Assembly (NCBI RefSeq): GCF_000423225.1
Contig: NZ_AUHO01000006.1
Span: 124,001-188,000 of the forward strand
DNA length: 64,000 bases
Source: Kaistia adipata DSM 17808
GTDB taxonomy: Bacteria; Pseudomonadota; Alphaproteobacteria; Rhizobiales; Kaistiaceae
Reading direction: 5' to 3'
Positions 16,879 to 26,212 of the stretch are shown in pieces. The position numbers and the translations under genes are program-made. The notes beneath the pieces are model-generated. The model ran no database searches and was not told the DNA's origin. It saw nothing but the letters and a program-made list of their open reading frames with translations. The first letter of the stretch is position 1; each line of letters opens with the position of its first letter.

Positions 16879-18380
16879 GCATGGACAAGCCCGTTCTCGA
16901 ATTGGTCGACATCCACAAGCGCTTCGGCAGCGCGGTCGCGCTGGCGGGCGCCAGCCTGACGCTCCGGGCCGGCGAGGCGCATGCGCTGATGGGCGCGAAC
17001 GGCGCCGGCAAGTCGACCTTGATGAACATTCTCGGCGGCATCCTGCAGCGTTCCGAGGGCCAGATCCGCCTCGGCGGCACGGCGATCGAGATCGCCAGCC
17101 CGCGCGACGCGCGCCGGCACGGCATCAGCTTCGTGCACCAGGAGCTGAACATGCTGCCGTCGATGACGGTGGCGGAGAACGTTCTGATCGACGAGTTGCC
17201 GACCCAGGGCGGCTTCGTCTCGCGGAAGCGGATGCGCGAGCGCGTCGCCGCCATCCTGGAGCGGCTCGGCTGCCGCTTCTCGCCGGATGACACCGTCGAG
17301 ACGCTCGGCATGGGCGACCGCCAGATGGTCGAAGTGGCGCGTGCGCTTGCTTCCGATCCGCGCATCCTGATCTTCGACGAGCCGACATCCTCGCTCTCCG
17401 AGCGCGAGAAGCGGCGGCTTTTCGAGGTGATCGGCCGGCTCAAGGCGGCCGGCACGGCTGTTGTCTACATCACGCATTTCCTCGACGAGATCTTCGAGAC
17501 CTGCGAGCGCGTCACGGTCATGCGCAATGGCCAGACAGTGACGAGCGGACCGCTCGCCGACTATCGGCCGCACGACATCGTCACCCACATGCTGGGCGAT
17601 GTGAAGCTGGAGGAGCGTCTGCGGCCGCCGCGCGCGCCGGAGGGCGAGCCGGTCCTCGAGGTCGACCGCATCTCGCGCCAGGGCGCGCTCGATGGCGTCT
17701 CGTTCAGGCTCCATCCCGGCGAGATCGTCGGCCTCTGGGGGCTGCTCGGCTCCGGCCGAACGGAAATCCTGCGGGCGCTCGTCGGTCTCGACGGGCTGGA
17801 CGAGGGGGCGATCCGGCTGCGCAAGGACGGCCGGCTCCAGCCGGTGGCGCCCGGCGACCTGCATGCCGAAGTCGGCTTCGTCACGGAGGACCGGCGCGGC
17901 GAGGGCCTGCTGCTGCCGCTTCCCGTCGCGAGCAACATCTCGTTCGCCAATTTCGACAAGGTTCTGGGCCCTCTCGGCCTGATCGACCGCAAGCGCGAGC
18001 GCCGCTTCGGCGAGGCGTTCGCCGAGCGCCTCAAGATCAAGCTGCACGCGATCAGCCAGCCGGTGCGCACGCTCTCCGGCGGCAACCAGCAGAAGGTGGT
18101 GTTCGCCCGCTGGCTCGGCACGGCGCCGCGCCTGTTCTTCCTCGACGAGCCGACGCGCGGCCTCGACGTCGGCGCCAAGGGCGAAATCCTGAAGCTGACG
18201 GCGGCGCTCGCCGAGGGCGGCGCGTCGGTTCTGCTCGCCTCGTCCGAACTCGAGGAAATGATGAGCCTCTGCGACCGCTACCTGATCGTGCAGCGCGGCC
18301 GGATCGTCGGCGAGCTGCCGGGAACCGCCGACAAGGAAACGCTGATGCAGGCCCTGTCCGGTCCTGGAACGGGAGCCTGA
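16875..18380 (+). CDS. Sugar ABC transporter ATP-binding protein, second importer
   Basis: 501 residues, two ABC modules. First: Walker A GANGAGKST, signature-like LGMGDRQMVEVARAL, Walker B LIFDEPTSSL. Second: degenerate Walker A (WGLLGSGRTEI), signature LSGGNQQKVVFARWL, intact Walker B LFFLDEPTRGLDVGAK. This is the RbsA/XylG arrangement. It lies between two permease genes with 4-bp and 2-bp junctions, a tight operon. Confidence 0.9.
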   Translation: MSMDKPVLELVDIHKRFGSAVALAGASLTLRAGEAHALMGANGAGKSTLMNILGGILQRSEGQIRLGGTAIEIASPRDARRHGISFVHQELNMLPSMTVAENVLIDELPTQGGFVSRKRMRERVAAILERLGCRFSPDDTVETLGMGDRQMVEVARALASDPRILIFDEPTSSLSEREKRRLFEVIGRLKAAGTAVVYITHFLDEIFETCERVTVMRNGQTVTSGPLADYRPHDIVTHMLGDVKLEERLRPPRAPEGEPVLEVDRISRQGALDGVSFRLHPGEIVGLWGLLGSGRTEILRALVGLDGLDEGAIRLRKDGRLQPVAPGDLHAEVGFVTEDRRGEGLLLPLPVASNISFANFDKVLGPLGLIDRKRERRFGEAFAERLKIKLHAISQPVRTLSGGNQQKVVFARWLGTAPRLFFLDEPTRGLDVGAKGEILKLTAALAEGGASVLLASSELEEMMSLCDRYLIVQRGRIVGELPGTADKETLMQALSGPGTGA

Positions 18381-18382
18381 CC

Positions 18383-19417
18383 ATGCGTGACAACCAGTCC
18401 ACGAGCTTCGGCCAGTTGGCGCGGCGGCACGGCTTCCTCATCGTGCTCGTGGCGATCTTCGCCGTGTTCACGCTGGCGACGGATCATTTCGCCACCTTCG
18501 GCAATTTCATCGCCATGCTGCACGCGATGGCGCCCGTCGTCGTCATGTCCTGCGGCATGGCTCTCGTGGTGCTCGCTGGCAAGCTCGACATCTCGATTGG
18601 CTCGGTGGCGTTCCTGTCGTCGACCTTCGCCGTGCTGCTGATGAACAATCACGGCGTGCCTCCGGTCGTGGCCTTCGCGGTGACGCTCGCCGCCGGTGCG
18701 GCGCTCGGCGCGCTGAACGGCTTCATCGTCGTCGGGCTCGGCATCAATCCGCTGATCGCGACGCTCGGCACGATGATCGCGCTGCGCGGCGTCGCGCTGC
18801 AATTGACCAACGCCGTACTGATCCCGCTGCCGGAATCGGTGCGCTCGCTCGGCAATCTGTCGATCGGCCCGATCTTCGTCGACATTCTCGTCGCGGCGGT
18901 GGTGGTGATTGCCGCCGACCAGCTGCACCGCCGCACCGTCTTCGGTCGCCAGCTTAACGCGATCGGCAATGGCGAGGAGGTCGCCGCCAAGATCGGCATT
19001 CCGGTCGGACGGCGCGTCTTTGTCGCCTTCGTCCTTTCCGGCCTCTTCGCCTCGATCGGCGGGATCATGTCGCTGATCCAGGTCGGCTCGATCAGCGCCT
19101 ATCTCGGCCGCGGCATGGAGTTCACGGCCGTTGCCGTGGTGGTCGTCGGCGGCATCAGCCTGTTCGGCGGGCGCGGCACCATCCTGCCCGGCGTCGTCCT
19201 CGGCGCGCTGACCTTCGAGATGATCGCCAACGGCCTCAACCAGATGAGCGCCAACCCCTACGCCTACAGGCTGGTCACGGGCGCGATCATCTTCGTCGCC
19301 ATGTATGTCGACGCCATGAAGTCGGGCCGGATCCGGTCTCGGCGCAAGAAGCTTGCGGTCCGGGACGAACCCGGACGCTCCACGGGAACCATCGCAGAGA
19401 CGACGTCCCGTCCATGA
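18383..19417 (+). CDS. Sugar ABC transporter permease, second importer, subunit 2
   Basis: A 344-residue CUT2 permease. The block GMALVVLAGKLDISIGSVAF and the C-terminal VGGISLFGGRGTILPG are diagnostic. It begins 2 bp after the ATPase stop. A basic, poorly conserved tail of about 30 residues follows the last membrane span. Confidence 0.88.
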   Translation: MRDNQSTSFGQLARRHGFLIVLVAIFAVFTLATDHFATFGNFIAMLHAMAPVVVMSCGMALVVLAGKLDISIGSVAFLSSTFAVLLMNNHGVPPVVAFAVTLAAGAALGALNGFIVVGLGINPLIATLGTMIALRGVALQLTNAVLIPLPESVRSLGNLSIGPIFVDILVAAVVVIAADQLHRRTVFGRQLNAIGNGEEVAAKIGIPVGRRVFVAFVLSGLFASIGGIMSLIQVGSISAYLGRGMEFTAVAVVVVGGISLFGGRGTILPGVVLGALTFEMIANGLNQMSANPYAYRLVTGAIIFVAMYVDAMKSGRIRSRRKKLAVRDEPGRSTGTIAETTSRP

Positions 19418-19446
19418 ATGGGCGGGCGCAACAAGGGAGGCTAGAA

Positions 19447-20436
19447 ATGCGCGTGTTGAACAAGGCCCTGTTCGCGGCCGGATGCATGATCGCGGCGACG
19501 CTGCCGGCGCATGCCAAGGATTTCACCGTCGGTCTGTCCTGGAACGCCATGGACAACCAGCTGCCGGTGAAGTGGCAGGAATACCTGCAGTCGGAAGGCG
19601 CCAAGCAGGGCGCCGCCGCCGACGTCAACTTCAAGTGGGTAATCAACGTCGCCGACGCCGATCCGACGCGCCAGGCGGCCAACATCGAGGACCTGATCAA
19701 CCAGGGCGTCGACCTGATCATCGCGCGTGCCGAGGACGCAGCGGCGATCGGCGCCTCGATCCGCGCCGCCAAGGAGGCCGGCATCCCGTTTATGACCTTC
19801 GACCGGGAATCCTCGACTACCAAGCCGACTGTGCATGTCGGCGGCGACAGCTTCGACCAGGGCAAGACCACGGCGGAAGCTTTCGTCGCGCTGCTGAAGG
19901 ATAGGGGCGTCACCGGCAAGTGCATCGAGCTTCAGGGCTCGCTGACCGACGTCAACGCCATGAACCGCTCGAAGGCCTGGCATGAGGTCACCGACAATTC
20001 CGGCGTCGTCACGACGCTCGTCTCGGTGCCGACCGAGTGGAACCCGGACCTGTTCCGCTCGGGCACGGTGAATGCGCTGCGGGCCAATCCGGACGCGAAC
20101 TGCATGTTCCTCGCCAGCGATTTCGCACTGTCGGCGGTGCAGTCGGCGCTCGAGGGTGCGGATCGCTGGGCGCCGCGCGGCGACGCCAAGCATGTCTGGA
20201 TCGCCACGCAGGACGTGTTCCCCGAGGCAGTGACGGCGATGCAGGGCGGCTTCATCGACGTCGGCACGACCTATGACGCCTACGCCCATGCGCAGGAGGC
20301 GATCCGCGTCGCGATCGAGCTCGCCAAGGGCGAGGACGCGAACTGCCCGGACGGCGTCTGCCTCGCCAAGGGCCGCCTCGCCACGCAGGAAAATATCGGG
20401 ACGCTGGAGAATCTCTGGTCGCGTCCCGCGAACTGA
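19447..20436 (+). CDS. Sugar ABC transporter substrate-binding protein, second importer
   Basis: 329 residues with a Sec signal (MRVLNKALFAAGCMIAATLPAHA, cleavage after AHA). Peripla_BP_4-type fold: TVGLSWNAMDNQLPVKWQEY, the mid-domain MTFDRESS and the hinge region VHVGGDSFDQGKTTAEA. The start is ATG 19447 after GGGAGG; an earlier in-frame start would overlap the permease. Being last of the transport genes and followed by a stable hairpin fits the need for excess binding protein. Ligand unknown; context suggests a sugar or sugar acid. Confidence 0.87.
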   Translation: MRVLNKALFAAGCMIAATLPAHAKDFTVGLSWNAMDNQLPVKWQEYLQSEGAKQGAAADVNFKWVINVADADPTRQAANIEDLINQGVDLIIARAEDAAAIGASIRAAKEAGIPFMTFDRESSTTKPTVHVGGDSFDQGKTTAEAFVALLKDRGVTGKCIELQGSLTDVNAMNRSKAWHEVTDNSGVVTTLVSVPTEWNPDLFRSGTVNALRANPDANCMFLASDFALSAVQSALEGADRWAPRGDAKHVWIATQDVFPEAVTAMQGGFIDVGTTYDAYAHAQEAIRVAIELAKGEDANCPDGVCLAKGRLATQENIGTLENLWSRPAN

Positions 20437-20446
20437 TCCACGATCC

Positions 20447-20474
20447 GCACCGGCCGCGCCCGCGCGGCCGGTGC
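20447..20474 (+). terminator. Intercistronic hairpin after the binding-protein gene
   Basis: A perfect 12-bp G+C stem (20447-20458 with 20463-20474, loop CCCG) 10 bp after the stop, without a T run. It is more likely an mRNA-stabilising or partial-attenuation hairpin than a full terminator. Confidence 0.55.
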
Positions 20475-20495
20475 TCATGAGGAGGCTATCGCATC

Positions 20496-21197
20496 TTGAA
20501 ACAGGCACTTGTCACGGGCGGTGCGAGGGGCATCGGCTTCGGCGTCGCCGAGGCACTGCTCGCCGCCGGCTATGCCGTCACCGTCACCGGGCTGAGCGAG
20601 GCCGAGGCGGCCGCCGTACCGGCGCGCGATCATCTCGCCGCCGTCGTGCTCGACGTCACGGATCAGGCCTCGGTCGACGCGGTCCTGTCGGGCTTCGAGA
20701 AACTGGATGCGCTCGTCAACTGCGCCGGCGTGCTCTTTCGGGGGCGGGAATACGACATCGACGTGTTCCAGAAGGTCATCGACGTCAACCTGACCGGCAC
20801 GATGCGGATGTGCGTCGGCGCCCGGCCGCTGCTGGCGAAGCAGGGCGGCGCGATCGTCAACACGGCCTCGATGCTTTCGATTTTCGGTGGCCCGCTGGTT
20901 CCGGCCTATACCGCCTCGAAGGGCGGCGTGGCTCAACTGACCAAGGCGCTCGGCGTCGCCTGGGCTGAGGAAGGCATCCGCGTCAACGCGGTCGCGCCCG
21001 GCTGGGTGGCGACCGAAGTGACCCGCGGCATCGTCGAGGATCCGGTTCGTTCGGCCGGTATCCTCGGTCGCACCCCCATGAAGCGCTGGGGCGACCCGCG
21101 CGACATCGGCGACGTCGTCGCCTTCCTGTGCTCGGACGCAGCCCGCTTCATGACCGGCACGGTCGTGCCGGTCGACGGCGGCTACGCATCGGTTTGA
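20496..21197 (+). CDS. SDR-family oxidoreductase
   Basis: A 233-residue short-chain dehydrogenase: TGGARGIGFGVAEAL, Asp in VLDVTDQASV, NCAGVLFRG, catalytic Ser in NTASMLSIFG and YTASK (Tyr-x-x-x-Lys). The start is TTG 20496 (TTGAAACAGGCA) with a GAGGAGG site 14 bp upstream. It lies between the binding-protein and cupin genes and is probably a sugar or polyol dehydrogenase of the same pathway. Confidence 0.8.
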   Translation: MKQALVTGGARGIGFGVAEALLAAGYAVTVTGLSEAEAAAVPARDHLAAVVLDVTDQASVDAVLSGFEKLDALVNCAGVLFRGREYDIDVFQKVIDVNLTGTMRMCVGARPLLAKQGGAIVNTASMLSIFGGPLVPAYTASKGGVAQLTKALGVAWAEEGIRVNAVAPGWVATEVTRGIVEDPVRSAGILGRTPMKRWGDPRDIGDVVAFLCSDAARFMTGTVVPVDGGYASV

Positions 21198-21211
21198 AAG
21201 AGAGAGATACG

Positions 21212-21766
21212 ATGAGCGAAAACACCACGGCCAACCGCACCAGCCTCGAGACCGATGCCGACGCGAAGCGTGTTCCCTACCGGCACCCGCAGCCGAAGGA
21301 ATCCTTTCCAGAGATCGTGATTCCCAACGCCATCCCAACGGATGAGCGCCTCTGGGTGCCGCAGCAGGAGAATGTCTGGTTTCGTCCGCTCTGCCTGTCG
21401 GCGAGCCGTGGCTACTGGATGAACCTGCTCCGCGTTCGGAAGTCGGGCGTGCTGTCGCGCCATCGCCATCCGCAGCCGGTGCATGGCTGGGTGCTCAAGG
21501 GCAGCTGGCACTATCTCGAGCACGACTGGACGGCGGAGGAGGGCTCCTATGTCTACGAGGCGCCCGGCGAGACCCACACGCTCGTCGTCGAGCCGCACGT
21601 GACCGAGATGATCACCCTGTTCCAGGTCAACGGCGCGATGATCTATGTCGATCCCGACGGCGCCGTGCAGGGCTATGAGGACGTCTTCACCAAGATCGAC
21701 CTCTGCCGCAAGCACTACACCGATATCGGCCTCGGCGAGGGCTATATCGACCAGTTCATCCGCTGA
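21212..21766 (+). CDS. Cupin-domain protein, 2,4'-dihydroxyacetophenone dioxygenase-like
   Basis: 184 residues with one cupin barrel. Metal ligands are visible in SRHRHPQPVHGWVLKG (His cluster), GSYVYEAPGETH (Glu, His) and the C-terminal FQVNGAMIYVD strand. The layout resembles the 2,4'-dihydroxyacetophenone dioxygenase/ChrR-like family, non-haem iron enzymes that cleave C-C bonds. In a sugar operon it may act instead as an isomerase or dioxygenase on a ring-opened acid. A GAGAGAG site precedes ATG 21212. Confidence 0.72.
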   Translation: MSENTTANRTSLETDADAKRVPYRHPQPKESFPEIVIPNAIPTDERLWVPQQENVWFRPLCLSASRGYWMNLLRVRKSGVLSRHRHPQPVHGWVLKGSWHYLEHDWTAEEGSYVYEAPGETHTLVVEPHVTEMITLFQVNGAMIYVDPDGAVQGYEDVFTKIDLCRKHYTDIGLGEGYIDQFIR

Positions 21767-21785
21767 TCGCGGTCGCGTTCAAATG

Positions 21786-21818
21786 AAAGGGCCGGCATCC
21801 GAGGATGCCGGCCCTTTT
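21786..21818. terminator. Bidirectional terminator between cupin and amino-acid-binding protein genes
   Basis: A 15-bp perfect stem (AAAGGGCCGGCATCC with 21803-21817) and a minimal loop, ending in T4 on the plus strand and T3 on the minus strand, between convergent genes. Confidence 0.9.
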
Positions 21819-21836
21819 CTGTTTCGGGTGCCGCGC

Positions 21837-22868
21837 CTAGCGGATCGGCGGGGCGTACTGGATTCCGCCGAGCGACCAGAGCTGGTTCATGCCGCGCGGG
21901 ATGCCGAGCTTGGAGCCGACGCCGAGATTGCGCTCGTAGCTCTCGCCGTAATTGCCGACCGTCTTGACGATGTTGATCGCCCAGTCGTTGTTGAGTCCGA
22001 GCTTCTCGCCGAAGCCGCCATCCGTGCCGACGAGCCGCATGACGTCGGGCTTCTTCGACGCCTTGGCCTCGTCGACGCGCTCGGACGAGACGCCCAGCTC
22101 CTCGGCGTTCAGCATGGCGTTGTGCACCCAGGTGACGAGCGCGCGCCACTTGGCGTCGTCCTGGCGCACCACCGGGCCGAGCGGCTCCTTCGAGATCACG
22201 TCCGGCAGGATGAGGTGATCGCCGGCATCCGCCAGCGTCGCGCGTTCCGAATAGAGCTGCGATACGTCGGTGGTGATGACGTTGCACTTGCCGGACTTGT
22301 AGTTCTCCAGCGACTGCTCGGGGCTGTCGGCAGCAACCTTGGTGAACTTCATCGTGTTGGTGTCGAAATAGTCGACGAAGTTCTGCTCGCTGGTGGTGCC
22401 GCTCTGGACGCAGACGGTCGCTCCATCCAGCTCGAGGGCCGAGACCTTGCCGCTGTCGCGCTTCACCATGAAGCCCTGGCCGTCGTAATAGGTGACGCCG
22501 GCGAAGGCGAGCGGGAGATCCGTCTCGCGGGACATCGTCCAGGTCGAGTTGCGCGACAGGAGATCGACCTTGCCGTCCTTCAGCGCGTCGAAGCGCTCGG
22601 CGGCGGAGAGGGGGACATAGGTCACCTTCTCCGGATCGCCAAAGACGGCGGTCGCGACGGCGCGGCAGAAGTCGACGTCGAAGCCGCTCCACTTGCCGGC
22701 GTCGTCCTTGGACGAGAAGCCGAGCAGGCCTTGGCTGACGCCGCAGATCAGGTTGCCGCGCTGCTTCACCGTATCGAGCGTGCCCGCATTGGCGGCGGCG
22801 ACGCCGCCGAGCGTGACCGCCAGGGCAAGGGCCGCCGCGCGGCCGGAAATTACCTTCGCAGGAAACAT
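21837..22868 (-). CDS. Amino-acid ABC transporter substrate-binding protein (AapJ/GltI type)
   Basis: A 343-residue periplasmic binding protein (SBP_bac_3). Signal peptide of about 28 residues ending AANA. Family hallmarks: TLDTVKQRGNLICGVSQGL, FSSKDDAGKWSGFDVDFCRA and LLSRNSTWTMSRE. The closest well-known relative by motif is the general L-amino-acid binding protein AapJ. No permease or ATPase genes are adjacent, so it either feeds an unlinked AapQMP or acts as an orphan receptor. Confidence 0.88.
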   Translation of the reverse strand: MFPAKVISGRAAALALAVTLGGVAAANAGTLDTVKQRGNLICGVSQGLLGFSSKDDAGKWSGFDVDFCRAVATAVFGDPEKVTYVPLSAAERFDALKDGKVDLLSRNSTWTMSRETDLPLAFAGVTYYDGQGFMVKRDSGKVSALELDGATVCVQSGTTSEQNFVDYFDTNTMKFTKVAADSPEQSLENYKSGKCNVITTDVSQLYSERATLADAGDHLILPDVISKEPLGPVVRQDDAKWRALVTWVHNAMLNAEELGVSSERVDEAKASKKPDVMRLVGTDGGFGEKLGLNNDWAINIVKTVGNYGESYERNLGVGSKLGIPRGMNQLWSLGGIQYAPPIR

Positions 22869-22930
22869 GGTCGCCTTCCCGTTGATTGCTCGCTGAGGCA
22901 GCCCCGGTCGGGGATGCCGGAGAATGCCTG

Positions 22931-23569
22931 CTAGAGCTTCGCCTGCTGGCGCACGATGACCTTGGTGCCGACCGGGACACGGTCGAAAAGGTCGATCACA
23001 TCGTTGTTCACCATGCGGAAGCAGCCGGACGAGAGCGCGTGGCCGATCGTCTGCGGCTGGTTGGTGCCGTGGATGCGGTAGACCGTGTCACCGAGATAGA
23101 GCGCGCGGGCGCCCATGGGGTTGCCTTCGCCGCCCGCCATGAAGCGCGGCAGGTAGGGCTGGCGCTGGATCATCTCCGGCGGCGGACGCCAATCGGGCCA
23201 TTCCGCCTTGCGCGAGATCTTCAACAGGCCGGACCACTGGAAGCCGTCGCGGCCGACACCGACGCCGTAGCGGATGGCGCGGTTGTCGGGCTGGACGAGA
23301 TAGAGGAAGCGCTCATCGGTGTTGATGATGATCGTGCCCGGCTTCTCGTTGCTGCGGAAATAGACCGGCTGCGGACGGAACTCCGGCGGCAGGATCGAAT
23401 CCTGCTTCGACGGCACGAATCCGGGCTGCTCGTTGATCTGCATCGTTTCACGGGGCGCGGCCTCGGCTGGCGCGAGCGGCGCCAGGGTCGCGACGGCGAC
23501 GCCGGCCAGCGCGATGGAGAGAGGGCGCCGGAGCATCTGGCGGATCAATTTCACCGCTTTGTCACGCAT
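22931..23569 (-). CDS. L,D-transpeptidase (YkuD family)
   Basis: 212 residues: an N-terminal signal or membrane anchor of about 38 residues, then a YkuD domain. The catalytic motif appears as HGTNQPQTIGHALSSGCFRM (HGT followed by SSGCFR), with Cys as nucleophile. Such enzymes make 3-3 cross-links in peptidoglycan or attach outer-membrane proteins to it. Spacing to neighbours suggests its own promoter. Confidence 0.92.
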   Translation of the reverse strand: MRDKAVKLIRQMLRRPLSIALAGVAVATLAPLAPAEAAPRETMQINEQPGFVPSKQDSILPPEFRPQPVYFRSNEKPGTIIINTDERFLYLVQPDNRAIRYGVGVGRDGFQWSGLLKISRKAEWPDWRPPPEMIQRQPYLPRFMAGGEGNPMGARALYLGDTVYRIHGTNQPQTIGHALSSGCFRMVNNDVIDLFDRVPVGTKVIVRQQAKL

Positions 23570-23627
23570 GGGAACCTCAGGATTTGAACTGTGACGAAAT
23601 TGGGCCCGGCCTGGCCGGGCCGTCCAA

Positions 23628-24170
23628 TCAACCGGTCGACGCCGCGGGGGCGGCCGCAGGCTGACCGCAGCGCACGAACACCATGGTGCCGTAGCGGGCG
23701 GTCACGCTCGGATCGACCCAGGGCGCCACCATGACGCCGTCCTGGAAGGACGTGATCTGGCGATCCTTGGGCGTGCCGGCCGGGCCGGGCGGCCCGAGAT
23801 AGACGCGGCCGCCGGCCGTCTTCAGCACCAGCTCGCTGGGCTTCGACTGATCGGCGAGATACATCATCACGCCGTTGTTCGGACCGCGCGTGATCACATA
23901 GGGATTGCTGCAGTAGCGCCGCGCCTCGTTGATCGTGCGCGGCAGGTCGGCTTCCTCGCGGAACGAGCCGAGGCCCCAATTGCCGATCAGTTCATCCGTG
24001 GTGACATGGACGGTCGGAGCCGGCTGGACCGAGGGGCCGGCGCGTTCGGTGACCGAAGCGCAGCCCGCGATCGCGAGCAGCGCGGTGGCGCCGACCAGCC
24101 ACCTGGCAGCCCTGCCGCCGGGCGTTCCGGGCGGACTGGCACTCTCCGATGCGATTGCGGCTTGTTCCAT
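23628..24170 (-). CDS. Putative lipoprotein of unknown function
   Basis: 180 residues. About 25 polar residues precede a hydrophobic segment ending LLAIAGCASV, a lipobox, so the mature protein is probably lipid-anchored. The body contains ELIGNWGLGSFREEAD and RRYCSNPYVI, resembling small alphaproteobacterial secreted proteins with a lipocalin-like GNW motif, but no family is certain. Start MEQAAIASES follows GGGGGAGAG. Confidence 0.72.
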   Translation of the reverse strand: MEQAAIASESASPPGTPGGRAARWLVGATALLAIAGCASVTERAGPSVQPAPTVHVTTDELIGNWGLGSFREEADLPRTINEARRYCSNPYVITRGPNNGVMMYLADQSKPSELVLKTAGGRVYLGPPGPAGTPKDRQITSFQDGVMVAPWVDPSVTARYGTMVFVRCGQPAAAPAASTG

Positions 24171-24307
24171 ACTCTCCCCCTTCTGCGGCCAAAGGCGGGA
24201 GGCTCCCGGTTGCCGCAGTGCGTTCACCATCAGGCAGCACACGATTCTGCGCAGCATGATGGCGGGGATGCGGCGAAAATTGCAACTAGGCGAGGTGGCG
24301 GCGCTCG

Positions 24308-25846
24308 CTACTCGGCGGGCTGGCGAGCCTGCTGGGCGAGCATCGGTGCGCGGCGGAGCGGATCGACCTTCTTGATCGGCCCGGCCTTGGGCGCGCCTGG
24401 CTGGGTGCGCCAGTTGACGCCGGCGATCGTCACGATACGGCTGCCGCGGAAGTCGACCTCGTTGCGGATGTGGCCATGCTCGGACATGTAGGTCAGAAGC
24501 CAGCGGCCGCGCGATGGCGACCGGCTGCCATAGGCATTGGCCAGCGCCTCGTCGGTCGGGCAGGGCGCCTCCTCGCGTGCCGCGCGGGCCAGCAGCAGGA
24601 ATACGCCCTGCATCTCCTCCGGCAGGCTCTCGGCGACGGTGAGGACCTGCTCCCAGGCTTCGTCACCCCTGTCGGAGGCGACGCCGGCGCGCGCCAGCGC
24701 CAGGCGCTTGCGGAAGCTCGGCATGTCCTGGCCGAAGGTTCCGAGCTTCTTGATCCGGCAGTGGAACAGGAAGTCCTGGTAGATCAGCGGCGCCGGGCGG
24801 AAGGCGGTGTCGGGGTCGGACATGATCTCGGCATAGACGGCGTCGAGCAGTTCCTGCTTCTCCGCCTCGGTGCGCGTGTCGGCCTCGGCTTCGGGCGTGG
24901 TGTCGAGCGGGCCGGAGGTCTCGATCTGGCGAATGAGCTCGGCCGTGCCGCGGGCGCGCGAGACGCTCGGCGCCGGCATCGGCAGGAGGTCGTCCTCGCC
25001 GCCCTCGAAGATCAGGTCCTGCATGTCGGCCTGCGCCATGTCGGGCAGCGGCATGAGAACCGGGCGGCCGCTGCGGCCGGCGGTATCGACCGCGCCGATT
25101 CGAATCGGAATCGGGCGGCGCGACAGGGCCGGGCCGAGCGCCACGAACTGGCCGGGCTCGAGATCGCGGAATCCCTCCGCCTGGCGGCGGTCCATGCCGA
25201 GCAGGTCGGCGGCGCGCGCCATGTCGATGTCGAGGAAAGTTCGCCCCATCAGGAAGTTCGAGGCCTCGGCGGCGACGTTCTTGGCCAGCTTGGCGAGACG
25301 CTGTGTCGCCACGATGCCGGCGAGGCCGCGCTTGCGGCCGCGGCACATCAGATTGGTCATCGCGCCGAGCGAGAGACGGCGGGCTTCGTCCGATACTTCG
25401 CCGGCTACGGCGGGGGCGAAGATCTGCGCCTCGTCGACGGTAATCAGCATCGGATACCAGACGCTGCGGTCGGCATCGAACAGGCCGTTCAGGAAGGCGG
25501 CGGCGCAGCGCATCTGCTCTTCGGCGTCGAGGCCTTCGAGATTGAGCACGACGGAGGCGCGATGCTGGCGGATGCGCAGCGCGATGCGCTGCAGCTCGTT
25601 CGGGCTGCGCTCGGCGTCGACGACGGTGTGGCCGAAGCGCTCCGAGAAGGAGACGAAATCGCCCTCGGGATCGATGATCGCCTGCTGCACCATGCCGGCG
25701 CTCTGCTCCAGCAGGCGGCGCAGCAGGTGCGATTTTCCGGATCCGGAATTGCCCTGCACGAGAAGGCGCGTCGAAAGCAGCTCCTCGAGGTCGAGCGTGG
25801 CCGGTTGCCCCGTCGAGTTGGTCCCGAGTTCGATTCCTGCCTTCAT
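24308..25846 (-). CDS. HerA-like ATP-binding protein (DUF87/DUF853 type)
   Basis: 512 residues. The ATPase core has Walker A VQGNSGSGKSHLL at about residue 30, then IIDPEGDFVSF, Walker B MLITVDEAQIF, and MCRGRKRGLAGIVATQRLAK. These match HerA/VirB4-like ring ATPases that pump DNA or remodel complexes. The C-terminal half (from about residue 300) is a helical extension of unknown role. No NurA-like nuclease is adjacent, so it is a stand-alone member. Confidence 0.78.
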   Translation of the reverse strand: MKAGIELGTNSTGQPATLDLEELLSTRLLVQGNSGSGKSHLLRRLLEQSAGMVQQAIIDPEGDFVSFSERFGHTVVDAERSPNELQRIALRIRQHRASVVLNLEGLDAEEQMRCAAAFLNGLFDADRSVWYPMLITVDEAQIFAPAVAGEVSDEARRLSLGAMTNLMCRGRKRGLAGIVATQRLAKLAKNVAAEASNFLMGRTFLDIDMARAADLLGMDRRQAEGFRDLEPGQFVALGPALSRRPIPIRIGAVDTAGRSGRPVLMPLPDMAQADMQDLIFEGGEDDLLPMPAPSVSRARGTAELIRQIETSGPLDTTPEAEADTRTEAEKQELLDAVYAEIMSDPDTAFRPAPLIYQDFLFHCRIKKLGTFGQDMPSFRKRLALARAGVASDRGDEAWEQVLTVAESLPEEMQGVFLLLARAAREEAPCPTDEALANAYGSRSPSRGRWLLTYMSEHGHIRNEVDFRGSRIVTIAGVNWRTQPGAPKAGPIKKVDPLRRAPMLAQQARQPAE

Positions 25847-26020
25847 GGTGCTCCATCGCCTTGCGCGCTCGGCTGGACCCTATCACGGCCGGCCGGGGCG
25901 TCGGGATGCCCCTCGCGAACTCCACAGGAGATCGGCCGCGCGAATCCGCGCACCGCCGGTGGCGGGCAGGCGACGGCATGGTCGCTTGCGGGATTTGATC
26001 CAGGTTCGGTCAGAGGGGAA

Positions 26021-26095
26021 TGGCGCGCCCTAGGGGAATCGAACCCCTCTCTCCACCGTGAAAGGGTGGCGTCCTGACCGATAGACGAAGGGCGC
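26021..26095 (-). tRNA. tRNA-Glu (TTC)
   Basis: A 75-nt cloverleaf: acceptor GCGCCCT/AGGGCGC, anticodon loop CTTTCAC (anticodon TTC), T-arm with GGTTCGATTCC, encoded CCA end. Confidence 0.96.
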
Positions 26096-26212
26096 GGCGA
26101 GGCGGTTTATAGAGGCGAAGCCCCGGAGTGACAAGACCGTTCGCGCATCGTGTTTTCGGTCTGTGGATAGATGTGCCGCCTCAGGGCTGAGGCGGCACGG
26201 AATTGCTGGCTT

